Source: Verrucomicrobiota bacterium (lineage in GTDB: Bacteria > Verrucomicrobiota > Verrucomicrobiia > Opitutales > Opitutaceae). Taken from it: a DNA stretch of 12,607 bases. Positions within the stretch are counted from its first letter, which is position 1. Every line of letters starts with the position of its first letter. The position numbers and the translations under genes were made by a program. Location: positions 1-12,607 of the forward strand of contig JAEZDN010000153.1 in NCBI GenBank assembly GCA_023433275.1, read 5' to 3'. The notes beneath the pieces were generated by a model. That model ran no database searches. It was not told the origin of the DNA and worked only from the letters and a program-made list of their open reading frames with translations. This document shows, in pieces, positions 1 to 7,224 of the stretch.

Positions 1-67
1 GAGCGGAGCGAAGGATCCAAGGGAAAAGACGGATGTACGCCGGCTGCATAGATCCTTCGCTCCGCTC
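1..67. repeat. Perfect 17-bp inverted repeat, possibly an interspersed palindromic element or terminator
   Basis: Bases 1-17 (gagcggagcgaaggatc) are the exact reverse complement of bases 51-67, with a 33-base spacer. The left arm starts at the first base of the window, so the element may extend outside it. It lies about 85 bases beyond the stop codon of the minus-strand gene at 151-2235, where a terminator would be expected, but there is no clean T-tract. The arm plus its continuation (ggatgacg) resembles short dispersed repeats that I recall from GC-rich bacterial genomes; that link is from memory. No gene is supported in 1-150. Confidence 0.6.
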
Positions 68-150
68 AGGATGACGGTGAAAACATGTATTCGATTTCGC
101 CCGGTTCCCGCATCGTGCAAAGGGCGCGGTAAAGCCCACCTCGTCCCCAT

Positions 151-2235
151 TCACTCCACTTCGATTCGCACCCAATACGCCCAGTCGTAACTGTAGCTCT
201 CGCCCGGCGCCGTGGTGAAGCGCAGGATCTCGCCGGGCCTGGGCTGGTACTCAATTACCTCTGTCTGCCGACCCCGGTCCGCCGCGCGTGCCACGGGATC
301 CAGCCGGCGACGGAAAAGTTCCCGATCGCCATGACCGGGCAGGATGCCGGTCACGCTCAATTCCACGCCATCCGTTCGCCCCCCCTCGCGCTGCCACGCG
401 GCATCGATCATGCCATGTTCCCATACGATGCGTGAGGCGGACGACGGCGCGCGCACCCACAGCTCGCTGTCGGGATGCGCGTTCATCACCCGGCCATCGC
501 TCAATGGGAAGGTGCCCATGCCGTAAAGGAAACGCCCGCGCAGCGGAGCCGGGGAAACACGCGGAAACTCGGCCCGCGCCAACCCCGCGCCAATCCACAC
601 CGGCTGCGGGGTGGTGCGCTCCGGCGGGGGCGGACTCGATTGCAATAACCCGCTGTAATGCCCCCGCTCCACCAATCCCTGCCGCACCTTGGCGGCGATA
701 CGACGCGTGCAGTACACGTCGGCATTGACGTACGAAAAGGTCGGCACGGGTTCGAGGTCGAATGCGGCGATCGCGAGATCACGCGCCAGGGTTTGCTTCC
801 GCTGGTCATCCAGTAGCACCAGCGCGGAGACGTCCTCGTCCGCCAGCTCGGCAAAGGCCCGCTCCAGGTAAGCCCGGTCGTACTGGAGCCCGTTGCGGAT
901 CATGAGCGCCCGGCGCTCCGCATAGAGCGGAATCATCGCCGCCCAATCCGCCCCGCTCACCACCACGACCGATTCGCGCGGCGTGAAATCGCGCAACGCC
1001 AGCGTGAAGGGATAACCGCCGTCCGATTGCACGAGCTGGTAGGGACGGTAAGTCTTCCAGTAATTGTGCACCAGGGCCAGGGGCAGCGCCACCACCAGCA
1101 GACCGCAGACCCAGCGCGGCAGGCGGGTGTCGAGCAACCCATCCAACGCAAAACCCAGGGCGCCCATCAGGAAGACCGCGCACGCATAATAGTAATACTC
1201 CTGGTACGCGTAAGCGAAGGGGAACAACAATTGCGCGAGGAAAAACACCGCCGCCAACCCCGCGATGCGCGCCCGCTGCGCCGGCCACGCCGCCAGCCCC
1301 GCCACCAGGGCAACGATGATCAGCCAGGGCGCCACCAACGCCTCCCGCCACCGGTCCAGCAGGATGCTCCAGGTTTTCGCCGAGAAGCGCGCACTGAAAT
1401 CGTCCAGACCCCAGTTGCCGAGCGACAGGTTTGCCGACGTGAAAATCCAAGCCGACGCATGCGCCGCCTTGAGCGGATCAGTGAGCTCGATCCACAGCCG
1501 CAGCGCCCCCAGCGGCACGACCACGCCGGCCAATCCCCAGAACGTCGTCTCCGCCAGACGCCTCCATCCGGCGCCCGAGCGGAAATCCCGCCACAACCAG
1601 ACCGCGGCGCACGCCGCCGCCGGCACCAGCCACACGGCGTACGTCGCACTCTTGATCAGCGACGCGCCCGTGCCCGCGACGGTCGCCAACAGGAACCACG
1701 TCCATCGCCGGCGCTCCATCATGCCCACGTACCCCACCAAGAACCACGCGCAGCACATCAGTTCCATCGACTCCATCAGGAACGCGCGGGAGTAGAAGAT
1801 GTACACCGGACACAGGACCACGAGCGACAGCACCAGAAACCGCCGTGCCGGCGCCATGCGCACACGCCCCAGCAGCCACCAGAGCGCTGGCAGCATCAGG
1901 TAAAAGCACGTCAGCGAGATCAGCCGCGCCGAGACCACGTGGGACCAACCTGTGGCCCGGCTCAGGCCCACGACGCTCCATTCGTAGAAAGGCACCTCGA
2001 GCAGGATCGACACCCACGGCTTGCCCACGATCGGGGCCTCGTACAGCAGGGAAAAATCGTTTTCCCGATCGATGAAATAGCTGATTAGCGCCGTCTGGGA
2101 CTGACGGAACTCATGCCCCGGCATGAAGCCGGCGGTAAGATTGCGCGTGGCCAGCCAGCCGTGCGTCAGCAAGGCGACGATGAATAGTCCCGTCAGGACC
2201 CAGTGTTCGCGTTGGGCGGCGGCGCGATCCGGCAT
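151..2235 (-). CDS. GT39/ArnT-like membrane glycosyltransferase with C-terminal soluble beta domain (copy 1)
   Basis: Predicted GT-C fold, polytopic inner-membrane glycosyltransferase of 694 residues. Such enzymes (ArnT, PMT and relatives) transfer a sugar from a polyprenyl-phosphate donor on the periplasmic side. A first hydrophobic segment (about 12-30) is followed by a loop motif GHEFRQ (H41, E42, R44, Q45), the likely counterpart of the acidic first-loop site of GT39 enzymes. About ten further hydrophobic stretches run to residue 390. Conserved loops include KPWVSILLEVP (72-82), IFYSRAFLMES (146-156) and NWGLDDF (274-280). A hydrophilic region from about 400 contains GADWAAM (428-434). 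After a proline-rich linker (533-546), residues 585-694 look like a jelly-roll, NPCBM-like domain with TDGVE (621-625) and YDWAYW (683-688). The start at 2235 was chosen because the paralogue at 4914-6998 begins at the same alignment point; the in-frame extension to 2385 is not conserved as protein. No Shine-Dalgarno is seen. The acceptor and donor sugar are unknown. Confidence 0.88.
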   Translation of the reverse strand: MPDRAAAQREHWVLTGLFIVALLTHGWLATRNLTAGFMPGHEFRQSQTALISYFIDRENDFSLLYEAPIVGKPWVSILLEVPFYEWSVVGLSRATGWSHVVSARLISLTCFYLMLPALWWLLGRVRMAPARRFLVLSLVVLCPVYIFYSRAFLMESMELMCCAWFLVGYVGMMERRRWTWFLLATVAGTGASLIKSATYAVWLVPAAACAAVWLWRDFRSGAGWRRLAETTFWGLAGVVVPLGALRLWIELTDPLKAAHASAWIFTSANLSLGNWGLDDFSARFSAKTWSILLDRWREALVAPWLIIVALVAGLAAWPAQRARIAGLAAVFFLAQLLFPFAYAYQEYYYYACAVFLMGALGFALDGLLDTRLPRWVCGLLVVALPLALVHNYWKTYRPYQLVQSDGGYPFTLALRDFTPRESVVVVSGADWAAMIPLYAERRALMIRNGLQYDRAYLERAFAELADEDVSALVLLDDQRKQTLARDLAIAAFDLEPVPTFSYVNADVYCTRRIAAKVRQGLVERGHYSGLLQSSPPPPERTTPQPVWIGAGLARAEFPRVSPAPLRGRFLYGMGTFPLSDGRVMNAHPDSELWVRAPSSASRIVWEHGMIDAAWQREGGRTDGVELSVTGILPGHGDRELFRRRLDPVARAADRGRQTEVIEYQPRPGEILRFTTAPGESYSYDWAYWVRIEVE

Positions 2236-2447
2236 GGTCGGGAAAAAAGGGGTGAGCGGGTGCGTCGCAATCGTTTTTCGCACCGGCCGACTGGCCCGCG
2301 CGTCAACGCTGCGGCAAATACAGGGACAATCCAGGTCGCCAAACCCGCCACCGCTCCATCCTCGGCGCCTGACCGTTGGCGGCATTTCCTGAGTTGTGCC
2401 TCTGCCGATAGTCTTGCACCGTCCCGGCTCATTTTTGCGCCGAGGCC
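2236..2447. promoter_or_regulatory. Divergent intergenic control region, copy 1
   Basis: These 212 bases separate two divergent glycosyltransferase genes and should hold both promoters. They are homologous to 6999-7220. Shared blocks, in order: GTCGCAA followed by a T-run (2264-2279 here, 7031-7046 there), GACAATCC (2325-2332 and 7086-7093), and GGCGCC followed by GAC (2364-2373 and 7123-7132). A stretch of the type CGCCAAA-CCGCCA lies between the last two blocks in both copies. Indels between blocks are 4, 6 and 2 bases, so the conservation does not keep a reading frame and favours regulatory DNA over an N-terminal extension. TTGACG on the minus strand (2301-2306) resembles a -35 box but has no convincing -10 partner. 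No exact promoter is assigned. Confidence 0.5.
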
Positions 2448-4670
2448 ATGCAGGAACTCCATCATGCCATCGTTCACTTCGACGACCCGTACCCAGGCCT
2501 CGTGGGCGGTTCGATCGTGCATGGCTGGCTCGTGCCCAAGCCCGGTTTCCACTTCACCGATGTTCGGGTCGTGGCGGAAAACCAAACCTTCCCCGGCGTG
2601 TACGGCATTCCGCGGCGCGACCTGGCGGAATTCTTCAAGTCCGACCAACCCTTCCTCCTGGCAGGCTTTAGTGTCACGTTGAACCTCCCCGAGGGTCGCT
2701 ATCCCCTCGCGCTCGAGGCCTGCACCATCGACGGGAAATGGGAACCCATCTCCTCCATCGAACGCGCGGTCACGCCTGCCGAAGCCACCCCCGACCCGGA
2801 AGCCCGCACTCCCCTCAACCCACCCCTGTTCGGAGAACTCCTCGGCATCCTGCTCCGCCGCCTGTCCGATCCCTCCGCCAGCCCGCGCGAAGCCGCCACA
2901 CGCCTGATCCGGGAAACCCCGGCGCGCCACCACCTCCAGCACCCGCCCCGGCCTTTCTATGGCCACCTCGACCAGCCCCACCTGTGGGCCTTCTCGCTTT
3001 TCGGTCGCACGCCCCTCACCGGCTGGGTCTTCCATGAAAGCCTGCCCATCAAGCGCGTGTTCGCCACGACCGACCTGCTCGCCACCCAGGATCTGAAATA
3101 CGGCCGCGCGACGCCGTTCCTCCTCGAACGTCCCGAGGCCTCCGCGCACGCGAGCCATGCCGGATACGACGGGTTTCTCGATCTTCCCGCCCAGCTCCCG
3201 AGGCCGCTCACCGTGCGCGTGTACGCCGAACTCGAGGACGGCAGCTGGCACCTGGGCTCCGTCGCGCGCTTCACCGTGACCGACCAGGAATTTGCCAAGC
3301 ACGCTTACGCTGCGTTCTCGCCGCTGCTGTTCTGGCGCGCGTGGCGCTCCCTGGTGCGGGCGATCCAGGAACGCGACTGGCCCGCCCCCGGCGGGGCGGA
3401 TTATCGTCAACGCGTCGCGACCGCCTGGCACGACTATCGCGAGCGGGCGCCGCGCCGCGCGCGCCAATTCCCGGCTCCGTCGTCGCGCACCACCTCCGCC
3501 GTGGTCGCGAACCGGGTTCACCTGCTCACCCACAACCTCAACCAGGAGGGCGCTCCACTCTTCCTCCTGGAATATGCCCGCCATCTCCATCACCAGCACG
3601 GCGTCTCGTTGCTGGCGACCAGCGCCAGGGAAGGCCCGCTGCGCCGTGAGTTCGAGCTGCTCGGCGCCACCGTGCAGGTTGTGGATGTCGCTCCGCTCTT
3701 CACCACGCGCGATGCCGCCGGGCTCCGCGCAGCGCTGCGCGCTTTGGCCAGGTCGATCGATCTTTCTTCCGCCGGGCTCGTGGTCGCCAACACGGTCTCC
3801 TGCTGGTGGGGCGTCCATCTGGCACGCGCGGCCGGACGGCCGGTGCTGCTCTACATCCACGAAAGCACGCCGCCCCACGCTTTCTTCCGCGCAGCGCTGC
3901 CGGCCGCCACGCTTCCCGTGGTCGAGGAAACCTTCCGCCTCGCCGATCGCGTTTCGTTCCTCACCCCTTCCACCCGGCGCTACTACGAGGCGCTTTCGCC
4001 CGGCGCCAATTACGTCCTGAACCCCGGCTGGATCGACCTCGGTCGCATCGACGCATTCCGCGCCGCTCACCCGCGTGATACCCTGCGCGCCGCCCTCGGC
4101 CTCGCGCCGGAACGGCGGCTTGTCATCAACGTCGGCACCGTCTGCGAACGCAAGGGCCAGCATGTCTTTGCCCGCGCCGTGGCCCGGCTCTGGCAGATGG
4201 CGCCAGCCGTCGCCGCCACCGCGGACTTCCTCATGGTGGGCGGACGCGACACCCCCTACGACCGCGAGCTCGCCGATTTTGTCCGCACCCTTGGTCGCCC
4301 CAATCTCCGCATCATTCCGGAAACCGGCGACGTGTACCCCTATTACGGCGCCGCCGATCTATTCGTCTGCTCCAGTTTCGAGGAATCCTTCCCGCGGGTC
4401 CTGCTCGAGGCGATGGCGTTCGTTGTGCCCATCGTCAGCACCGCCGTGCACGGCATTCCCGAGATCGCGCGCGACGGACGCGAGGCCGTGCTGGTGCCAC
4501 CCGGTGACCCCGCTTCGCTCGCCGACGCCATGCATCGCCTCCTCGCTGCTCCGGTGGCAGGCCAGTCCCTGGCAACCGAGGCCCGCGCCCGTGTGGCCGC
4601 CGAATTCGACAGCCGCTTGCTGCTGCCGCGTCACGCCACGCTCGCGCACTCCCTCGGCCTCCCCCGCTGA
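2448..4670 (+). CDS. Modular GT4-family glycosyltransferase with two N-terminal beta-modules (type A, copy 1)
   Basis: Predicted cytoplasmic GT-B, retaining, family 4 glycosyltransferase of 740 residues using a nucleotide-sugar donor. Residues 1-110 form a beta-rich module (HGWLVPKPG 25-33, YGIPRRDL 52-59). Residues 165-277 are a second, related module, starting at RPFYGHLDQP (168-177) with LTGWV at 190-194. A helical linker (about 280-350) follows. The GT-B N-domain starts near 355 with the loop THNLNQEGAP (361-370) and includes IHES (470-473). The C-domain has NVGTVCERKGQH (561-572) and FLMVGG (594-599). The donor-site motif SFEESFPRVLLE (643-654) gives the GT4 EX7E pair E646 and E654, so the enzyme looks intact. 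It is divergent from the GT39-like gene at 151-2235. The ATG at 2448 is preceded by a GAGG only two bases away, too close for a normal ribosome binding site. The role of the N-terminal modules is unknown; substrate or partner binding is inference. Confidence 0.9.
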   Translation: MQELHHAIVHFDDPYPGLVGGSIVHGWLVPKPGFHFTDVRVVAENQTFPGVYGIPRRDLAEFFKSDQPFLLAGFSVTLNLPEGRYPLALEACTIDGKWEPISSIERAVTPAEATPDPEARTPLNPPLFGELLGILLRRLSDPSASPREAATRLIRETPARHHLQHPPRPFYGHLDQPHLWAFSLFGRTPLTGWVFHESLPIKRVFATTDLLATQDLKYGRATPFLLERPEASAHASHAGYDGFLDLPAQLPRPLTVRVYAELEDGSWHLGSVARFTVTDQEFAKHAYAAFSPLLFWRAWRSLVRAIQERDWPAPGGADYRQRVATAWHDYRERAPRRARQFPAPSSRTTSAVVANRVHLLTHNLNQEGAPLFLLEYARHLHHQHGVSLLATSAREGPLRREFELLGATVQVVDVAPLFTTRDAAGLRAALRALARSIDLSSAGLVVANTVSCWWGVHLARAAGRPVLLYIHESTPPHAFFRAALPAATLPVVEETFRLADRVSFLTPSTRRYYEALSPGANYVLNPGWIDLGRIDAFRAAHPRDTLRAALGLAPERRLVINVGTVCERKGQHVFARAVARLWQMAPAVAATADFLMVGGRDTPYDRELADFVRTLGRPNLRIIPETGDVYPYYGAADLFVCSSFEESFPRVLLEAMAFVVPIVSTAVHGIPEIARDGREAVLVPPGDPASLADAMHRLLAAPVAGQSLATEARARVAAEFDSRLLLPRHATLAHSLGLPR

Positions 4671-4723
4671 TCTTCGCGGGCTGGTGACCGCGATTCCGCA
4701 GCGGCGGGGCCGAACTGTTCCGT

Positions 4724-4796
4724 TGTAGGGGCGTGGCTCGTCCACGCCCTTGGTTTCCGCAGCGAGCAAAGGGCGCGCTCAAGCCGCGCCCCTACA
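4724..4796. repeat. Nested palindromic repeat in a convergent gap, possible bidirectional terminator
   Basis: The outer arms 4724-4739 (tgtaggggcgtggctc) and 4781-4796 (aagccgcgcccctaca) pair at 14 of 16 positions. Inside are two perfect hairpins: GGGCGTGG (4729-4736) with CCACGCCC (4742-4749), and GGGCGCG (4771-4777) with CGCGCCC (4785-4791). Each hairpin uses part of an outer arm, so the outer and inner foldings compete. The layout of two imperfect inverted copies resembles REP/BIME-type elements. It lies between the stops of convergent genes (4670 and 4914) and could end transcription from both sides, though no T-run follows. The rest of the 243-base gap (4671-4913) shows no gene, only a weak stem CAAGAA (4864-4869) with TTCTTG (4881-4886). 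Confidence 0.65.
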
Positions 4797-4913
4797 TCCA
4801 ACTCCATTGGATTCCACTCTAGAAAGAGGGGTGGCGCCTAGCGACGGGGTGTGTGGAGGTTGGCAAGAATGCGCGTGCCGTTCTTGGGCTACCGCCGCGC
4901 GCTGCGCTACCCG

Positions 4914-6998
4914 TCACTTCACCTCGATGCGAATCGTGTACGCCCAGTCGTAGGCACTGCTCTGGTTCGGACGCGTGGAAAACCGCAACACCTCCCCCGG
5001 CCGCGGGGTGTACTCCACCGTCTCATGCTGGTCCGCCCGATCTCCCGGGTTCTTGGCCGGATCGAGCAGCCTCTGGTACACCACCCGGGACGGCCCGTCC
5101 GCCACCTCGCCGTGGACGATGAACTCCACGCCATCCGTGCTCGCCTCGGGCTTTTCATATGCGCCCGGAAAAATGCCGTAGCTCCAGCGGATCCGCCGCG
5201 CGTTCGGCGGCGGCCGCACCCACAGGTCCGAATTCGGATGCGCGGATAACACCGGGTGTGCCCCTTCACCCAGCCAGTCGAGGCCGAATTCAAAATCCAT
5301 CTGGAACGGTCCCGGGATGATATTGATGAACACATCCCGCGCCACCGACGGCGGAATCTCCGCCCGACCTTTCGTGGGAATGCCCGAGAGCGCGTCCGCC
5401 GGGATCGTCAGGTCCGGGTACCGCCGGCTGTTCTTCAACCGGATCTGCACGCCCTTCGCATACAACCGGGCAATATAGATGTCGGCCGTCACGAAGGAAA
5501 ATGTCGGCGAGGTCGTCGAGATGTCGAAGCGCTCCGCCACGCGGTTCAGGAAATCCCGGTTTTCCCGCAGCGGGCCGTAGACCACCAAGGCCGACACTTC
5601 CTCGTCCGCCAAGTCGGTGAAGGCGCGGTCGAGGTAGGCATGGTCGTGCTCCAGCCCGTTGCGAATCATCAGCGCCTTCCGTTGCGCATAGAGCGGCGTC
5701 ATGGCCGCCCAGTCCGCCCCCGCCACGATGATCACCGAGCTCTTCGGCGTCAGTTCCCGCAGGACATCGGTGAACGGATACCCACCGTGGTGCACCACGC
5801 TCTGCTGCACGCGGTAGTCCCGGCAATAGGTGGCCACCTGTGCGATGAACGGCACGAGCACCACCCCGGCCACGACCCAGCGCGGCAGCCGGGAATCAAT
5901 CACTCCGAGCAACGCGTACCCCAGCGCGATATGGAGGAACACCGCGCAGGCGTAGAAATAATAGTCCTGATAGGCGTAAGCGTACGGAAAGAGAATCTGC
6001 GCGAGGAAAAACGCGCCCGCCGCCCCGGCCACCCGCCAGCGCACGGCCGGAAAAAGGAGCCCGGTCAACAATCCGGCGCCAATCAACCATCGCGACATGA
6101 TCGCCTGGTCCCAACACGCCAGGAGATAGCGCCAGACGTGCGCCGAGAGCAACGCCTTGAAATCAAACAAGCCCCAGTTCCCCTGGGACAGGTTCTTGGA
6201 CGTGAACACCCAGGCCGACGCATGCGCCGCCTTGTACGGGTCGGTGAACGCCACCCACGCGCGCAGGCAGCCCAGCGCCACGACCACGGTCCCGATGCCC
6301 CACAACAGGGTCCGCACCGGCACCCGCCAATCCCCCCGCGCGCGCAGGTCGCGCCACAGCAGCCACGCGCCATAAAACGCGCCCGGCGCCATCCACACGG
6401 CCAGGATCGCGCTCTTCACCAGGGCGGCGAGCGTGCCCGCCACGATCGCGAGCGCCAGCCAGCGCCACCGCCGCTCATCCATCGCACGGACGAACGCCAC
6501 CAGCCACCACGCGCTGGCCATCAACGCCATCGAGTCCATCAGGAACGCGCGGGAATAGAAAATGTACAGCGGTGCGCTCAGGACCAGCGCCAGCACCAGC
6601 AACCGCCGGGGCTTCGGCAGGCCCAGCCGCGCCAACAACAGCCAGACCGCCGGCAGGGTCAGGTAGAAGCACGCCGCCGTGATCGTGCGCGCCGCGATGA
6701 AGTGCGGCCAGCCCGTCACCCGGCTCAACCCCACCACGCTCCACTCGTAAATCGGCACCTCCAGCAGCAGCGAAACCCACGGCTTGCCGAAGATCGGGGT
6801 CTCATACAACAGCGAGAAATTGTTCTGCTGGTCGATGTAGTACGCCACGATCGCCGTGTGCGCCTGCCGGAACTCGTGGCCGGCCATGAAGCCCATCGTC
6901 CAGTGGTACGTGATTCCCCACAGGCTATAGCCCAGCGCGGCCACGAACAGGCCGGCGAAACACCAATTCTCTGCGCGCGTTGCGGCGGGGCTGGGCAT
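4914..6998 (-). CDS. GT39/ArnT-like membrane glycosyltransferase with C-terminal soluble beta domain (copy 2)
   Basis: Paralogue of the 151-2235 product with exactly the same length (694 residues). By hand count 62 of the first 100 residues are identical. It keeps GHEFRQ at the same position (H41, E42), then KPWVSLLLEVP (72-82), IFYSRAFLMDS (146-156), TDPYKAAHASAW (252-263) and NWGLFDF (274-280), followed by a GGYPF / GADWAAM / ALMIRNGL region and a C-terminal domain ending in YDWAY (683-687). Around ten to twelve membrane segments lie in the first 390 residues. The predicted role is sugar transfer from a polyprenyl-phosphate donor on the periplasmic face; the C-terminal domain may bind glycan. 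The greatest divergence is in the linker before the C-terminal domain (about 480-580), which lacks the polyproline run of copy 1. That suggests the two copies may differ in acceptor. The start at 6998 is supported by alignment with copy 1; a longer frame runs to 7178 but crosses conserved noncoding blocks. No Shine-Dalgarno is seen. Confidence 0.88.
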   Translation of the reverse strand: MPSPAATRAENWCFAGLFVAALGYSLWGITYHWTMGFMAGHEFRQAHTAIVAYYIDQQNNFSLLYETPIFGKPWVSLLLEVPIYEWSVVGLSRVTGWPHFIAARTITAACFYLTLPAVWLLLARLGLPKPRRLLVLALVLSAPLYIFYSRAFLMDSMALMASAWWLVAFVRAMDERRWRWLALAIVAGTLAALVKSAILAVWMAPGAFYGAWLLWRDLRARGDWRVPVRTLLWGIGTVVVALGCLRAWVAFTDPYKAAHASAWVFTSKNLSQGNWGLFDFKALLSAHVWRYLLACWDQAIMSRWLIGAGLLTGLLFPAVRWRVAGAAGAFFLAQILFPYAYAYQDYYFYACAVFLHIALGYALLGVIDSRLPRWVVAGVVLVPFIAQVATYCRDYRVQQSVVHHGGYPFTDVLRELTPKSSVIIVAGADWAAMTPLYAQRKALMIRNGLEHDHAYLDRAFTDLADEEVSALVVYGPLRENRDFLNRVAERFDISTTSPTFSFVTADIYIARLYAKGVQIRLKNSRRYPDLTIPADALSGIPTKGRAEIPPSVARDVFINIIPGPFQMDFEFGLDWLGEGAHPVLSAHPNSDLWVRPPPNARRIRWSYGIFPGAYEKPEASTDGVEFIVHGEVADGPSRVVYQRLLDPAKNPGDRADQHETVEYTPRPGEVLRFSTRPNQSSAYDWAYTIRIEVK

Positions 6999-7220
6999 AC
7001 GGTCAGGGCAGAAAACAACGGCATGATCGGGTCGCAAACTTTTTTCCCGCGCTCGCGGTGTCGCCATTTTGCATCGCCGGCGGATGACAATCCTGACGCC
7101 AAAAACCGCCATCCGCGACCCAGGCGCCGGACCCGCGCGCCCCAGCCCAAGGTTGACCTGCCGTCCCCCTCGCCCCATTTCAGCCGGTCACGCCCGCGCC
7201 ATGCCCGCTCCCGTCCACCC
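6999..7220. promoter_or_regulatory. Divergent intergenic control region, copy 2
   Basis: These 222 bases lie between divergent glycosyltransferase genes and match 2236-2447 block by block: GTCGCAA plus T-run (7031-7046), GACAATCC (7086-7093) and GGCGCC followed by GAC (7123-7132). GACAATCC ends 88 bases from the GT39-like start here and 90 bases in copy 1. On the plus strand a TTGACC (7153-7158) could be a -35 box, but no good -10 lies at the right spacing. The exact promoters remain unassigned. The region also holds a possible tiny leader frame at 7201-7224. Confidence 0.5.
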
Positions 7221-7224
7221 ATGA
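7201..7224 (+). other. Possible 7-codon leader ORF overlapping the next start by ATGA
   Basis: An ATG at 7201 opens a seven-codon frame (MPAPVHP) whose TGA (7222-7224) overlaps the ATG of the following glycosyltransferase gene (7221-7223). It is out of frame with that gene. This geometry would allow stop-restart translational coupling. It has no Shine-Dalgarno and may be chance; the equivalent spot before the gene at 2448 shows no such frame. Confidence 0.15.

Noticed and set aside
1027..2088. 353-codon plus-strand open frame
   Set aside because: It is antisense to the first GT39-like gene and very rich in R, Q, H and P, as expected of a shadow frame.
2236..2385. N-terminal extension of the first GT39-like protein to 744 residues
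   Set aside because: The second copy aligns from the methionine at 2235/6998. Indels of 4 and 2 bases between conserved upstream blocks break the frame, so the region is noncoding.
2193..4163. 656-codon open frame on the minus strand
   Set aside because: It is antisense to the 2448-4670 glycosyltransferase, with glycine/glutamate/arginine-biased composition typical of shadow frames in GC-rich DNA and no recognisable domain.
5256..7220. Upstream in-frame extension giving a 1404-residue plus-strand protein
   Set aside because: It runs opposite the well-supported GT39-like gene, is arginine/proline/histidine-rich low-complexity sequence, and the paralogues start at a position matching 7221.
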